Shown piece after piece: positions 1-5,524 of a stretch of 5,524 nucleotides of DNA (positions are counted from its first letter, which is position 1; each line of letters opens with the position of its first letter). The stretch is from Clostridiaceae bacterium (GTDB lineage Bacteria; Bacillota_A; Clostridia; Acetivibrionales; Acetivibrionaceae). The stretch is taken from NCBI GenBank assembly GCA_012513545.1, contig JAAZCB010000081.1, positions 1 to 5,524 on the forward strand. The letters run 5' to 3'. The notes beneath the pieces were generated by a model that saw only the letters and a list, made by a program, of their open reading frames with translations, had not been told where the DNA came from and ran no database searches. Both the position numbers and the translations under genes were made by a program.

Positions 1-191
1 AACATACTGATAATTGCACCTGGCAGCAACCCACATACAGCTATGGTTGTATATGTACTTGCAGATTTTGTTATATCCAGCACATACATTGCAAGAGCAA
101 ATTTGTAAATATTACTCCCTAGATCAGATATCGTACTGGCCGCTAATAGTTTATACAAGTTTATTTTGCTTTGACTTTGTTCACCTACCAT
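1..191 (-). CDS. MFS transporter, N-terminal fragment (3' end beyond window)
   Basis: An ATG at 191-189 opens a frame of 63 codons plus two bases that runs off the left edge without a stop. The peptide begins MVGEQSQSKINLYKLLAAS and continues with SDLGSNIYKFALAMYVLDI, then a second hydrophobic stretch with GLLPGAIISM. A short polar N-terminus, a first membrane helix (about residues 12-40) containing S-x-L-G-x-x-I-Y-x-F-A, a YVLDxTxSA loop and the start of a second helix match the beginning of MFS drug or peptide exporters of low-GC Firmicutes. The diagnostic motif A (GxLaDrxGrr) would lie just outside, so the family call rests on the first helix only. A strong ribosome binding site sits 6 bases upstream, and the gene follows the synthetase by 44 bases on the same strand. 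An operon and a role in exporting or giving resistance to the peptide are inferred from this context. Confidence 0.82.
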   Translation of the reverse strand, partial: MVGEQSQSKINLYKLLAASTISDLGSNIYKFALAMYVLDITKSASTYTTIAVCGLLPGAIISM

Positions 192-235
192 TATTATCTC
201 CCCTCTATTTCTCTTATTTGACCTCTCTTAAAAAA
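192..235 (-). other. Short intergenic gap between NRPS and MFS genes
   Basis: Forty-four bases separate the TAG stop from the next ATG. A run of six T follows the stop on the minus strand, but no inverted repeat precedes it, so it does not look like an intrinsic terminator. Apart from the ribosome binding site I see no operator or promoter. Read-through from the synthetase into the MFS gene is therefore likely. Confidence 0.7.
198..204 (-). promoter_or_regulatory. Ribosome binding site of the MFS gene
   Basis: On the minus strand the bases AGGGGAG are followed by six bases (ATAATA) and then ATG at 191-189. This purine-rich Shine-Dalgarno sequence at ideal spacing decides the start codon and is the main evidence that a new gene begins here. 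Confidence 0.8.
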
Positions 236-3200
236 CTATAATTCTGAACTTAGATAATTGACAGTTGCTTCGGCTTCAAGCAATACGATGTCTCGTAACT
301 CCTCAATATGAATGTTTGAAGGAATTGATACATTTACATGTAACATATTATTCTCAGCTCTAGCTGTAAAACTAATATTAACTTCGTGTGGTTTTTCCTT
401 TTTCTTCAAAAATGTGTCATTATTATTTGAAAATACACTTTGCATATCTACATATGCTTTCTCATAAGATATACCCTGATAATTAAACACCGCCCCCCTC
501 ATTTGCATGCTAGTTCTTATCATGTTACTAATATCCTTATAACCAGGTACGTCATGGTAGGCCAGTGATGCAAAATTAATACAATAGTCGGATGCAAACT
601 TAGTTCTCTCAGTAACACTTTTCAAATGTTCAATCGGATTACCTTTATTAAGCTGCACTAAAATCGGAAGATAGTCTACAAATGCACCGACTGTGTCATA
701 ATATTTCATCTTGCCATATCGTCGCCCAAAGCTTATTACCTTAACCGGTATACTCTCAAATTCATAAAAGTTCTTAAGTAACCTGCAATAAATAGCAAAT
801 GCCGTTTCCAACATTGAATACCTGTTCATACACCTCTCTGCATTGATTTCAACACTAAAATTCTTAATGTCATCAACACTATACAATGCTAATTTTTCAT
901 GCAATTCTTTAGACTGCTTTATGTAATCCTTTAAAATGTATTTATCTATTACTTTTCCCTCATCAACATTAACTGGCCCATTTAATAGCTGTTGACTATA
1001 ATCATAATACGATCCCGAACTACTTCCATAAACTTCATTATTCGGGTTTCTAATATATGATAAAAACATTCTCTCAATAATATCATGACTTGTTGCATCA
1101 AACATACAATGATGAAAAGGTAACGCCAGTATGATTTTATTGGGTTGAATTCGTATTAGCAGAATCCTATACAGTAAACTCTTTTCAGGGTTGTACCGGG
1201 TTGTAAAAATGAAATCCATTACTCCCCCAATAAGTATTTCTCTGATTGATGACTCATAAGCAGCCAAATCAATATAAGGTATATTTAAAACCTTATCACA
1301 AGTATTGTGTTCAAGTACAACAGTATCATTTTCCATACATATTTCACTTCTAAAAGCCTGTTGTTCATTTATCAACCTTGTTAATGAAATATCAATCTGT
1401 TCCTTTGAGGCATTGCCATCGTAAGTAATACATGTGCCCGACAACCCTTCTGTTGTAATAAAATATTTCTGTACGCCAGTAGCTTTGTATTTTCTTACAA
1501 TATCAGTCTGTAGGATACATGCTGCAAACTCATTCTGCATTCTGGCAATATCGCTTAACAGTTCCTTTTCAATCCGTTTTACATCGTTTGTTGAATTATT
1601 GTTTTCTATACTTTCAGCAAAGATTTGTCCATTTCTGCAATCATAAACCTCCTGCTTCTCTGTAGTACTGGAGTTTATATAATTTGCCAATTCCCTTATC
1701 GTGCTATTTTGAAACAGTTCACTAAGCTTAACCGAGATATTCATCCCGGATAGCTTGGAAATAGCTCTTAGTGCTTTTAGTGAATCTCCTCCCAGATCAA
1801 AAAAGCAATCGTTTACACCTACAGTTTCGATATTTAATACTTCACACCATACCTTTGATAATTCCTGCTCCAAAGGGTTACCAGGAGGGACAAATTCTGC
1901 TGTACTTTTTGCTTCAATTGATGGCAACGCCCTCCTATCAATCTTTCCATTGCGTGTAACAGGTAACTTTTCTACTTGCATAATAAATGCAGGTATCATA
2001 TATTCCGGAATATCCTTACGCAATACCTCCTTTAATTTCTTTGTATTAATCACTTCGTCTGATACTATATATGCACAAATAAACTTTTCTCCGTCGCCAT
2101 TATCCCTTACTATTACTGCTGCATCAATTACATAGTCTACTTTTCTGATTACACACTCAATTTCACCTAACTCTATACGATAGCCTCGAATTTTTACCTG
2201 TTCATCCATTCTACCAAGGTACTCGATTATTCCATCGTATGTCCATCTGGCTATATCCCCTGTTCTATATAATTTCCCCTCCCCGAAGAGGTTGTCAATA
2301 AACTTCTCCTCCGTTAAATCCCGCATGTTCAAGTAGCCTCTTGCTAATCCTGCTCCAGCTACGCACAGTTCGCCCTGAATTCCTACTCCGCAAAGGTTGC
2401 CATCGTTCATTATGTATACCTTAGTGTTTGATATTGGCTTTCCAATGGGTATACTCTCAAATGCATCCGGTATCCGATACGTTGTTGTAAAAGTTGTGCT
2501 TTCTGTTGGCCCATAGCCATTAATCAGGATTGTTTTAATGTTATTTTCCTTAAACTTTTTCACATGTTTTTCCGATAATTTTTCACCACCTATCAAAAGG
2601 TATTCCAGGCTTTCAAACATTTTTACATTCAAGTCTACGATTTGGTTGAATAATGTAGCTGTCAGCCACATAGTATTTACTTTGTTTTTCAGTATACATT
2701 CTTCCATTAATTCCGGTTTCATCAGCACATCATTATCTGTCAGAATCAGGCTTCCTCCATTTAATAATGCTCCCCATACTTCAAATGTAGAAGCATCAAA
2801 GGACATTACACCTGTCTGTAAAATAACTGTATTACTGTCAAGCTTCACATAATTCTGATTTCTTACAAGGCGTATAACTCCCCTGTGCTCAACCATTACA
2901 CCCTTTGGTTTACCAGTTGTGCCCGATGTGTAAATGATATACACCAAATGATTTGCTGTACTAACCTTTTGAGGGTTTCCTTGATTTCCTTCCGTAACAT
3001 TTCTATCACTAAGATCTATTACAGGTATTTGTGTGTCTATTTTTGCATCATACACAAGAATTACTTTTGGCTTGCAGTCTGATATCATATACTCAATTCT
3101 CTCTTGCGGGTATGATGGATCTATTGGTACATATGCTCCACCAGCTTTGATAACTGCACATATCCCAATAATCATTTCCAGACTTCGTTCTCCGAGAACT

Positions 3201-5524
3201 ACTACAAAATCATCCGGTTTTACCCCAAGCTCTCTTAGCTTGTATGCAAGCTGGTTTGCACGCTTATTCAGTTCCGAATACTTCAGCTTTTTTTCCTCAA
3301 ATACAACTGCAATATTTTCTGGTGTCTTCTCTACCTGTTCCTCAAACAATTCTGCCAGCGTCTTGTCACTCGGGTATTCAGTCAGGGTATCGTTAAATTT
3401 TTCAGTTACAAGCTTTTTCTCCTCTTCGCTTATCATTTTGATTTCGTCAATCTTTAACTCGGGACTTTCCGCCACTTCACCGAGAATTGCTTCCAAATGC
3501 TCCTTCATTCCTATTACAGACTCTTTTTTATACAAATCTGTACAATATTCAATTCCTACCTTGTACCCTTCCGGTACATCTCCAACGTTAAATGTCAGGT
3601 CAAATTTCGAAACCGTATGTTCATCTCCTGTGCCTCTTAACTTTGCCTCTCCTTCATTTAATGCAACTTCCTCATTGTTCTGAAGCACGAACATTACATC
3701 AAACAATGGGTTTCTCGACATATCTCTTGATACCTCTATCGCATCTATCAGTTCCTCAAACGGATACTCTTGATTTTCATATGCTTTAAGGCATGTTTCC
3801 TTTACTTCCTTCAAAAAATCTATATACTTTTTCCCCTTTTCCGGCCTCCCCCTCATTGCAAGGGTGTTAACAAACATACCTATTATATTCTCGGTGTCCT
3901 TATGTATCCTCCCGGATATCGAACTTCCGACTACTATGTCTTCCTGTCGGCTGTATTTGCCCAGCATTATCATCAGCGCACTCAAAAGTACCATGTATTC
4001 TGTTGCGCCTGTTTTCCTGCACAGGTCTCTTACTCTGTCTTTTATTCCATCTCCAATGACTCCCTCTACAATACTACCTCTGAAGCTCTGCTTCTGCGGC
4101 CTTTTGTAATCGAGTGGCATATCAAGTACAGGGGCTTTTTCGCTAAATTCCTTTATCCAATATTCCTTTTGGTGTGTGATATCCCGTGTCCTCATCCATT
4201 CACTATAATCCTTGTATTGCACTGCCTGTCCATCCAGCTTCATTCCATTGTACAGGGCGTTAAACTCATTTTTAATAATGTTTATCGACATACCATCCGA
4301 TATGATATGATGCATATCAAACAGCAAAATGTTCTCTTCTTCTCCTGTTTTTACAACCTTCACTCTCATAAGCGGCGCTTTGCCTAAATCATATGCACGC
4401 ACAAAGTCTGAAAGCAGCTTATTTTTGTCATCATCATCTTTTATGTCTCTCTTTTCATATTCAATTTCTACAGCTGCTTCATCGTTTACCCTCTGCACCG
4501 TTTCTCCATCTACTATGTGAAAACTTGTTCTTAGTGATTCATGCCGCTCTGTTAAAGTTTTGAATACCACCTTTACCTTCTCTATATCCAAGGAGCCTTT
4601 GATTTCTATTGCTGCAGGCATATTGTATGCTGTCCCTGTATCCTCTATTTCATTGATAAGGAACAATCTTTTTTGCGCTGACGACATTTCGTAATATTCC
4701 TTTTCTGCTGCCTTCGGTATGGGTGTGTACTCCTCTTTGTATGCACTTTCAATCAACACACTTAGCTGTGCCGGTGTCGGATTTTTGAAGATTTCTCTTA
4801 GCGACAACCTTATCCCTGCTTCAGCCTCTATTCTGTTGATTAGCCTCGTCGCCCTCAGTGAGTGCCCTCCCATTTCAAAAAAGTTATCCTCTATGCCTGT
4901 CCATTCTACTCCAAGAACCTCTCCGAATACCTTGCATATTTTTTCTTCTGTTTCATTCCTCGGTGGAATATATGTCTTTTCACTTGTTACTTCTATCTCC
5001 GGAAGCTTCTTTTTGTCGAGCTTCCCATTTCTTGTTACCGGCAGTTCCTTTATCTGCATTATGTATCCTGGTACCATATATTCAGGAAGTTCCATGCGCA
5101 CTGCTTCCTTGATTTTACCTGCATTTATTTCTTCGTTTGATACTATATACGCACAAATACACTTTTCGCCTTCTCTATCAGACCTTGCCACCACTACTGC
5201 GTCTTTTACGCTATTTATTTTTCTGATAACACTCTCTATTTCCCCAAGTTCAATACGATAACCACGGATTTTTACCTGATCGTCTACTCTCCCAAGGTAT
5301 TCAATATTCCCATCCGGCATCCATCTTGCAAGGTCTCCGGTGCGATACAGCTTTCCTTCACCATATGGATTATCTATGAATTTCTCTGCTGTCAGTTCTT
5401 CTCTGTTCAGATACCCTCTTGCCACTCCTGCACCGGATATGCATAATTCTCCCGGCACTCCCACTGCGCATAAATTCATTCCGTTCATTATGTATATCTG
5501 TGTATTTGCTATTGGTTTGCCAAT
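236..5524 (-). CDS. Non-ribosomal peptide synthetase, 5'-truncated by window edge: (A)-T-C-A-T-C*
   Basis: This cytosolic multimodular enzyme builds a peptide on carrier-bound thioesters. About 1762 codons are visible and the frame is open to the right edge. The first Met codon (5488) lies inside an adenylation domain, between core motifs A5 and A6, so the true start is upstream and at least the front of A1 is missing. Domain order by residue: A1 tail (up to about 165), T1 (172-250), C1 (262-690), A2 (708-1195), T2 (1200-1273), linker (1274-1331) and a divergent terminal condensation-fold domain (1332-1750). The protein ends at TAG 238-236, with no thioesterase, reductase or recognisable COM docking tail. 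All core motifs of T1, C1, A2 and T2 are intact, with no frameshift. A putative MFS exporter gene follows 44 bases downstream on the same strand. NRPS identity is certain; the product and gene name are not recognisable. Confidence 0.98.
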   Translation of the reverse strand: MGKPIANTQIYIMNGMNLCAVGVPGELCISGAGVARGYLNREELTAEKFIDNPYGEGKLYRTGDLARWMPDGNIEYLGRVDDQVKIRGYRIELGEIESVIRKINSVKDAVVVARSDREGEKCICAYIVSNEEINAGKIKEAVRMELPEYMVPGYIMQIKELPVTRNGKLDKKKLPEIEVTSEKTYIPPRNETEEKICKVFGEVLGVEWTGIEDNFFEMGGHSLRATRLINRIEAEAGIRLSLREIFKNPTPAQLSVLIESAYKEEYTPIPKAAEKEYYEMSSAQKRLFLINEIEDTGTAYNMPAAIEIKGSLDIEKVKVVFKTLTERHESLRTSFHIVDGETVQRVNDEAAVEIEYEKRDIKDDDDKNKLLSDFVRAYDLGKAPLMRVKVVKTGEEENILLFDMHHIISDGMSINIIKNEFNALYNGMKLDGQAVQYKDYSEWMRTRDITHQKEYWIKEFSEKAPVLDMPLDYKRPQKQSFRGSIVEGVIGDGIKDRVRDLCRKTGATEYMVLLSALMIMLGKYSRQEDIVVGSSISGRIHKDTENIIGMFVNTLAMRGRPEKGKKYIDFLKEVKETCLKAYENQEYPFEELIDAIEVSRDMSRNPLFDVMFVLQNNEEVALNEGEAKLRGTGDEHTVSKFDLTFNVGDVPEGYKVGIEYCTDLYKKESVIGMKEHLEAILGEVAESPELKIDEIKMISEEEKKLVTEKFNDTLTEYPSDKTLAELFEEQVEKTPENIAVVFEEKKLKYSELNKRANQLAYKLRELGVKPDDFVVVLGERSLEMIIGICAVIKAGGAYVPIDPSYPQERIEYMISDCKPKVILVYDAKIDTQIPVIDLSDRNVTEGNQGNPQKVSTANHLVYIIYTSGTTGKPKGVMVEHRGVIRLVRNQNYVKLDSNTVILQTGVMSFDASTFEVWGALLNGGSLILTDNDVLMKPELMEECILKNKVNTMWLTATLFNQIVDLNVKMFESLEYLLIGGEKLSEKHVKKFKENNIKTILINGYGPTESTTFTTTYRIPDAFESIPIGKPISNTKVYIMNDGNLCGVGIQGELCVAGAGLARGYLNMRDLTEEKFIDNLFGEGKLYRTGDIARWTYDGIIEYLGRMDEQVKIRGYRIELGEIECVIRKVDYVIDAAVIVRDNGDGEKFICAYIVSDEVINTKKLKEVLRKDIPEYMIPAFIMQVEKLPVTRNGKIDRRALPSIEAKSTAEFVPPGNPLEQELSKVWCEVLNIETVGVNDCFFDLGGDSLKALRAISKLSGMNISVKLSELFQNSTIRELANYINSSTTEKQEVYDCRNGQIFAESIENNNSTNDVKRIEKELLSDIARMQNEFAACILQTDIVRKYKATGVQKYFITTEGLSGTCITYDGNASKEQIDISLTRLINEQQAFRSEICMENDTVVLEHNTCDKVLNIPYIDLAAYESSIREILIGGVMDFIFTTRYNPEKSLLYRILLIRIQPNKIILALPFHHCMFDATSHDIIERMFLSYIRNPNNEVYGSSSGSYYDYSQQLLNGPVNVDEGKVIDKYILKDYIKQSKELHEKLALYSVDDIKNFSVEINAERCMNRYSMLETAFAIYCRLLKNFYEFESIPVKVISFGRRYGKMKYYDTVGAFVDYLPILVQLNKGNPIEHLKSVTERTKFASDYCINFASLAYHDVPGYKDISNMIRTSMQMRGAVFNYQGISYEKAYVDMQSVFSNNNDTFLKKKEKPHEVNISFTARAENNMLHVNVSIPSNIHIEELRDIVLLEAEATVNYLSSEL
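239..1495 (-). other. Divergent terminal condensation-fold domain (C*)
   Basis: Residues 1332-1750 show the condensation/epimerisation fold in weakened form: GVQKYF (1338-1343) for motif 1, QQAFRSEI (1376-1383) for motif 2, FHHCMFDATS (1458-1467) for motif 3 with His1460 and Asp1464, YYDYSQQ (1494-1500) for motif 4, TVGAFVDYLPIL (1599-1610) for motif 5 and FNYQG (1668-1672) for motif 7. The HQ-x-PFE motif 6 is not recognisable. Some features look epimerase-like (x-Q-x-x-F, FNYxG, Ala after Asp). However, the Trp of HHxxxDGxSW is His1468, and where epimerases have EGHGRE this domain has SFGRRY (1586-1591), with no catalytic Glu. A functional canonical epimerase is therefore unlikely. A chain-releasing or otherwise specialised terminal condensation domain is the better reading. 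The protein stops at its last helix. Confidence 0.85.
1496..1669 (-). other. Long T2-C* linker with predicted helix
   Basis: About 58 residues (1274-1331) join T2 to the terminal domain. The distance from the last T helix to the first condensation-type glutamine is 26 residues at the T1-C1 junction (246 to 272) but 69 at this one (1271 to 1340), so roughly 43 residues are extra. The first part is polar, with Asn/Ser runs (ENNNSTND). The second part (about 1302-1331) is charged and helix-prone, with VKRIEKELLSDIARM at its core. Its function is unknown; a spacer, a dimerising helix or an extended N-terminal helix of C* are all possible. Confidence 0.75.
1670..1891 (-). other. Peptidyl carrier domain T2
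   Basis: This carrier domain (about residues 1200-1273) is loaded by A2. The motif DCFFDLGGDSL (1227-1237) gives the phosphopantetheine site at Ser1236 (codon 1783-1781). Unlike T1 (GGHSL) it carries GGDSL. In characterised NRPSs an Asp before the serine is common in carriers that precede epimerisation domains, although it is not exclusive to them. That makes the identity of the next domain a real question. Confidence 0.95.
1904..3367 (-). other. Adenylation domain A2, predicted valine-activating
   Basis: This complete domain (about residues 708-1195) converts an amino acid and ATP to aminoacyl-AMP and loads T2. Motifs are A1 LKYSEL (735-740), A2 KAGGAYVPIDP (781-791), A3 YTSGTTGKPKG (853-863), A4 FDAS (897-900), A5 NGYGPTE (990-996), A6 GELCVAGAGLARGYLN (1039-1054), A7 YRTGDIARW (1074-1082), A8 GRMDEQVKIRGYR (1092-1104) and A10 NGKIDRRALP (1180-1189). 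Aligning the A4-A5 region by eye to GrsA PheA gives specificity residues Asp898, Ala899, Phe902, Trp941, Leu965, Gly967, Gly991, Thr999, Phe1000 and Lys1182, that is DAFWLGGTFK. The known valine code is DAFWIGGTFK, so Val is predicted, with Ile or other branched aliphatics possible. Confidence 0.96.
1917..2446 (-). repeat. Module-scale repeat, copy 2 (A2 C-terminal part)
   Basis: This is the counterpart of the A1 tail. The two copies are in the same orientation and frame. At base level they are clearly related but interrupted by many silent changes, so they do not look like a recent duplication. Confidence 0.85.
3419..4705 (-). other. Condensation domain C1, probably LCL type
   Basis: This domain forms the peptide bond between the chain on T1 and the aminoacyl group on T2. 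All seven core motifs can be read: C1 SSAQKRLFLI (269-278), C2 RHESLRTSF (315-323), C3 MHHIISDGMS (392-401) with catalytic His394 and structural Asp398, C4 YKDYSEWM (425-432), C5 IGMFVNTLAMR (536-546), C6 NQEYPFEELID (572-582) and C7 RNPLFDVMF (592-600). The HHIISDG form, the GGHSL carrier before it and the absence of a preceding epimerase all favour an L-configured donor. The length of about 430 residues is normal. Confidence 0.95.
4739..4975 (-). other. Peptidyl carrier domain T1
   Basis: This four-helix carrier domain (about residues 172-250) holds the growing chain on a 4'-phosphopantetheine arm. The motif DNFFEMGGHSL (201-211) places the modified serine at Ser210 (codon 4861-4859). The GGHSL form is the usual one for carriers that pass their chain directly to an ordinary condensation domain, which is what follows here. 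Only about a dozen residues separate it from C1. Confidence 0.96.
4994..5524 (-). other. Adenylation domain A1, C-terminal part only
   Basis: This is the end of an amino-acid-activating domain (AMP-forming, ANL superfamily). Visible motifs are A6 GELCISGAGVARGYLN (14-29), A7 YRTGDLARW (48-56), A8 GRVDDQVKIRGYRIELGE (66-83), A9 LPEYMVPGYI (134-143) and A10 NGKLDKK (154-160). Lys156 in A10 is the conserved lysine that contacts the carboxylate and ATP, equivalent to Lys517 of GrsA. The other nine specificity residues lie beyond the right edge, so the substrate cannot be predicted. The domain closely resembles the same stretch of A2, at a distance of exactly 1026 codons. Confidence 0.97.
4995..5524 (-). 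repeat. Module-scale repeat, copy 1 (A1 tail)
   Basis: The translated A1 tail, from IGKPIANT to LPEIEV, aligns without gaps to A2 from IGKPISNT to LPSIEA. By eye roughly two thirds or more of residues are identical, and many stretches match exactly (EKFIDN, GEGKLYRTGD, QVKIRGYRIELGEIE, LPVTRNGK). The second copy is 3078 bases downstream in the gene, one C-A-T module length. It is the normal internal homology of NRPS modules and not a mobile element. Confidence 0.85.

Noticed and set aside
1..191. Frameshift in the MFS fragment around the end of its first helix
   Set aside because: An apparent shift came from a misread of the reverse complement near 91-100. Re-reading gives a continuous frame through FALAMYVLDI and beyond.
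230..238. T-run after the NRPS stop as an intrinsic terminator
   Set aside because: Six T on the minus strand follow the stop, but no GC-rich hairpin precedes them and a well-placed ribosome binding site follows shortly.
14..241. Plus-strand frame of 75 codons at the left edge
   Set aside because: It is antisense to the MFS gene start and the end of the synthetase. The minus-strand reading has a ribosome binding site and a family-like sequence; this one has neither.
239..1495. Terminal domain as an ordinary epimerisation domain
   Set aside because: It lacks the EGHGRE motif with the catalytic Glu and the Trp after HHxxxDxxS, despite a few epimerase-like traits (FNYxG, GGDSL carrier upstream).
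2521..2700. Local AT-rich dip in the A2 core as a sign of pocket exchange
   Set aside because: Only a few lines are low (about 23-38% GC) and neighbouring lines in the same subdomain are 42-45%, so hand counts do not support a distinct transferred block.
3033..4387. Plus-strand open frames of 216 and 205 codons, and similar ones at 1755-2135 and 4719-5261
   Set aside because: They lie wholly antisense to conserved NRPS domains, are Ser/Phe/Leu-rich as expected for complements of this coding sequence, and show no recognisable domain or convincing ribosome binding site.
5486..5488. Met codon as the start of the synthetase
   Set aside because: The frame stays open for twelve more codons to the window edge (IGKPIANTQIYI), which match the same stretch of A2. 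The Met is internal to an adenylation domain and has no ribosome binding site.

Overview
The window is a slice of a non-ribosomal peptide synthetase (NRPS) operon, with everything transcribed on the minus strand. The DNA is AT-rich, roughly 25-48% GC in sampled 60-base lines. The adenylation and condensation motifs are written in a Lys/Glu/Ile-rich style typical of low-GC Firmicutes. A clostridial or Paenibacillus-like host is the best guess; the genus cannot be settled from this window.

Layout, read in the direction of transcription (right to left). Positions 5524 to 236 are one uninterrupted reading frame whose 5' end lies beyond the right edge. It encodes the C-terminal half of an adenylation domain (A1), a carrier domain (T1), a complete module of condensation (C1), adenylation (A2) and carrier (T2), an unusually long linker, and a divergent condensation-fold domain (here called C*) that ends the protein. 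Residue numbers in this annotation count from the internal Met codon at 5488-5486. That codon is not the real start; twelve further in-frame residues of A1 precede it inside the window. After the TAG stop (238-236) there is a 44-base gap with a good ribosome binding site. A second gene then starts at ATG 191-189 and runs off the left edge. Its 63 visible residues look like the N-terminus of a major facilitator superfamily (MFS) exporter.

How the parts work together: A1 loads an unidentified amino acid on T1. C1 joins the chain on T1 to the amino acid loaded by A2 on T2. The ten-residue specificity code of A2 reads DAFWLGGTFK, one conservative change from a classical valine code, so A2 probably activates valine or a similar branched aliphatic residue. 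C* then acts on the T2-bound chain in an unknown way. It keeps the HHxxxD catalytic core but lacks the EGHGRE motif and the Trp of ordinary epimerases, and no thioesterase or reductase domain follows. The adjoining MFS gene, probably co-transcribed, would export the product.

The most unusual element is the terminal block at 239-1669 (long helical linker plus C*), which is also more AT-rich than most of the gene. The rest is well-known NRPS architecture. I see no RNA gene, CRISPR array, insertion sequence, promoter or terminator.
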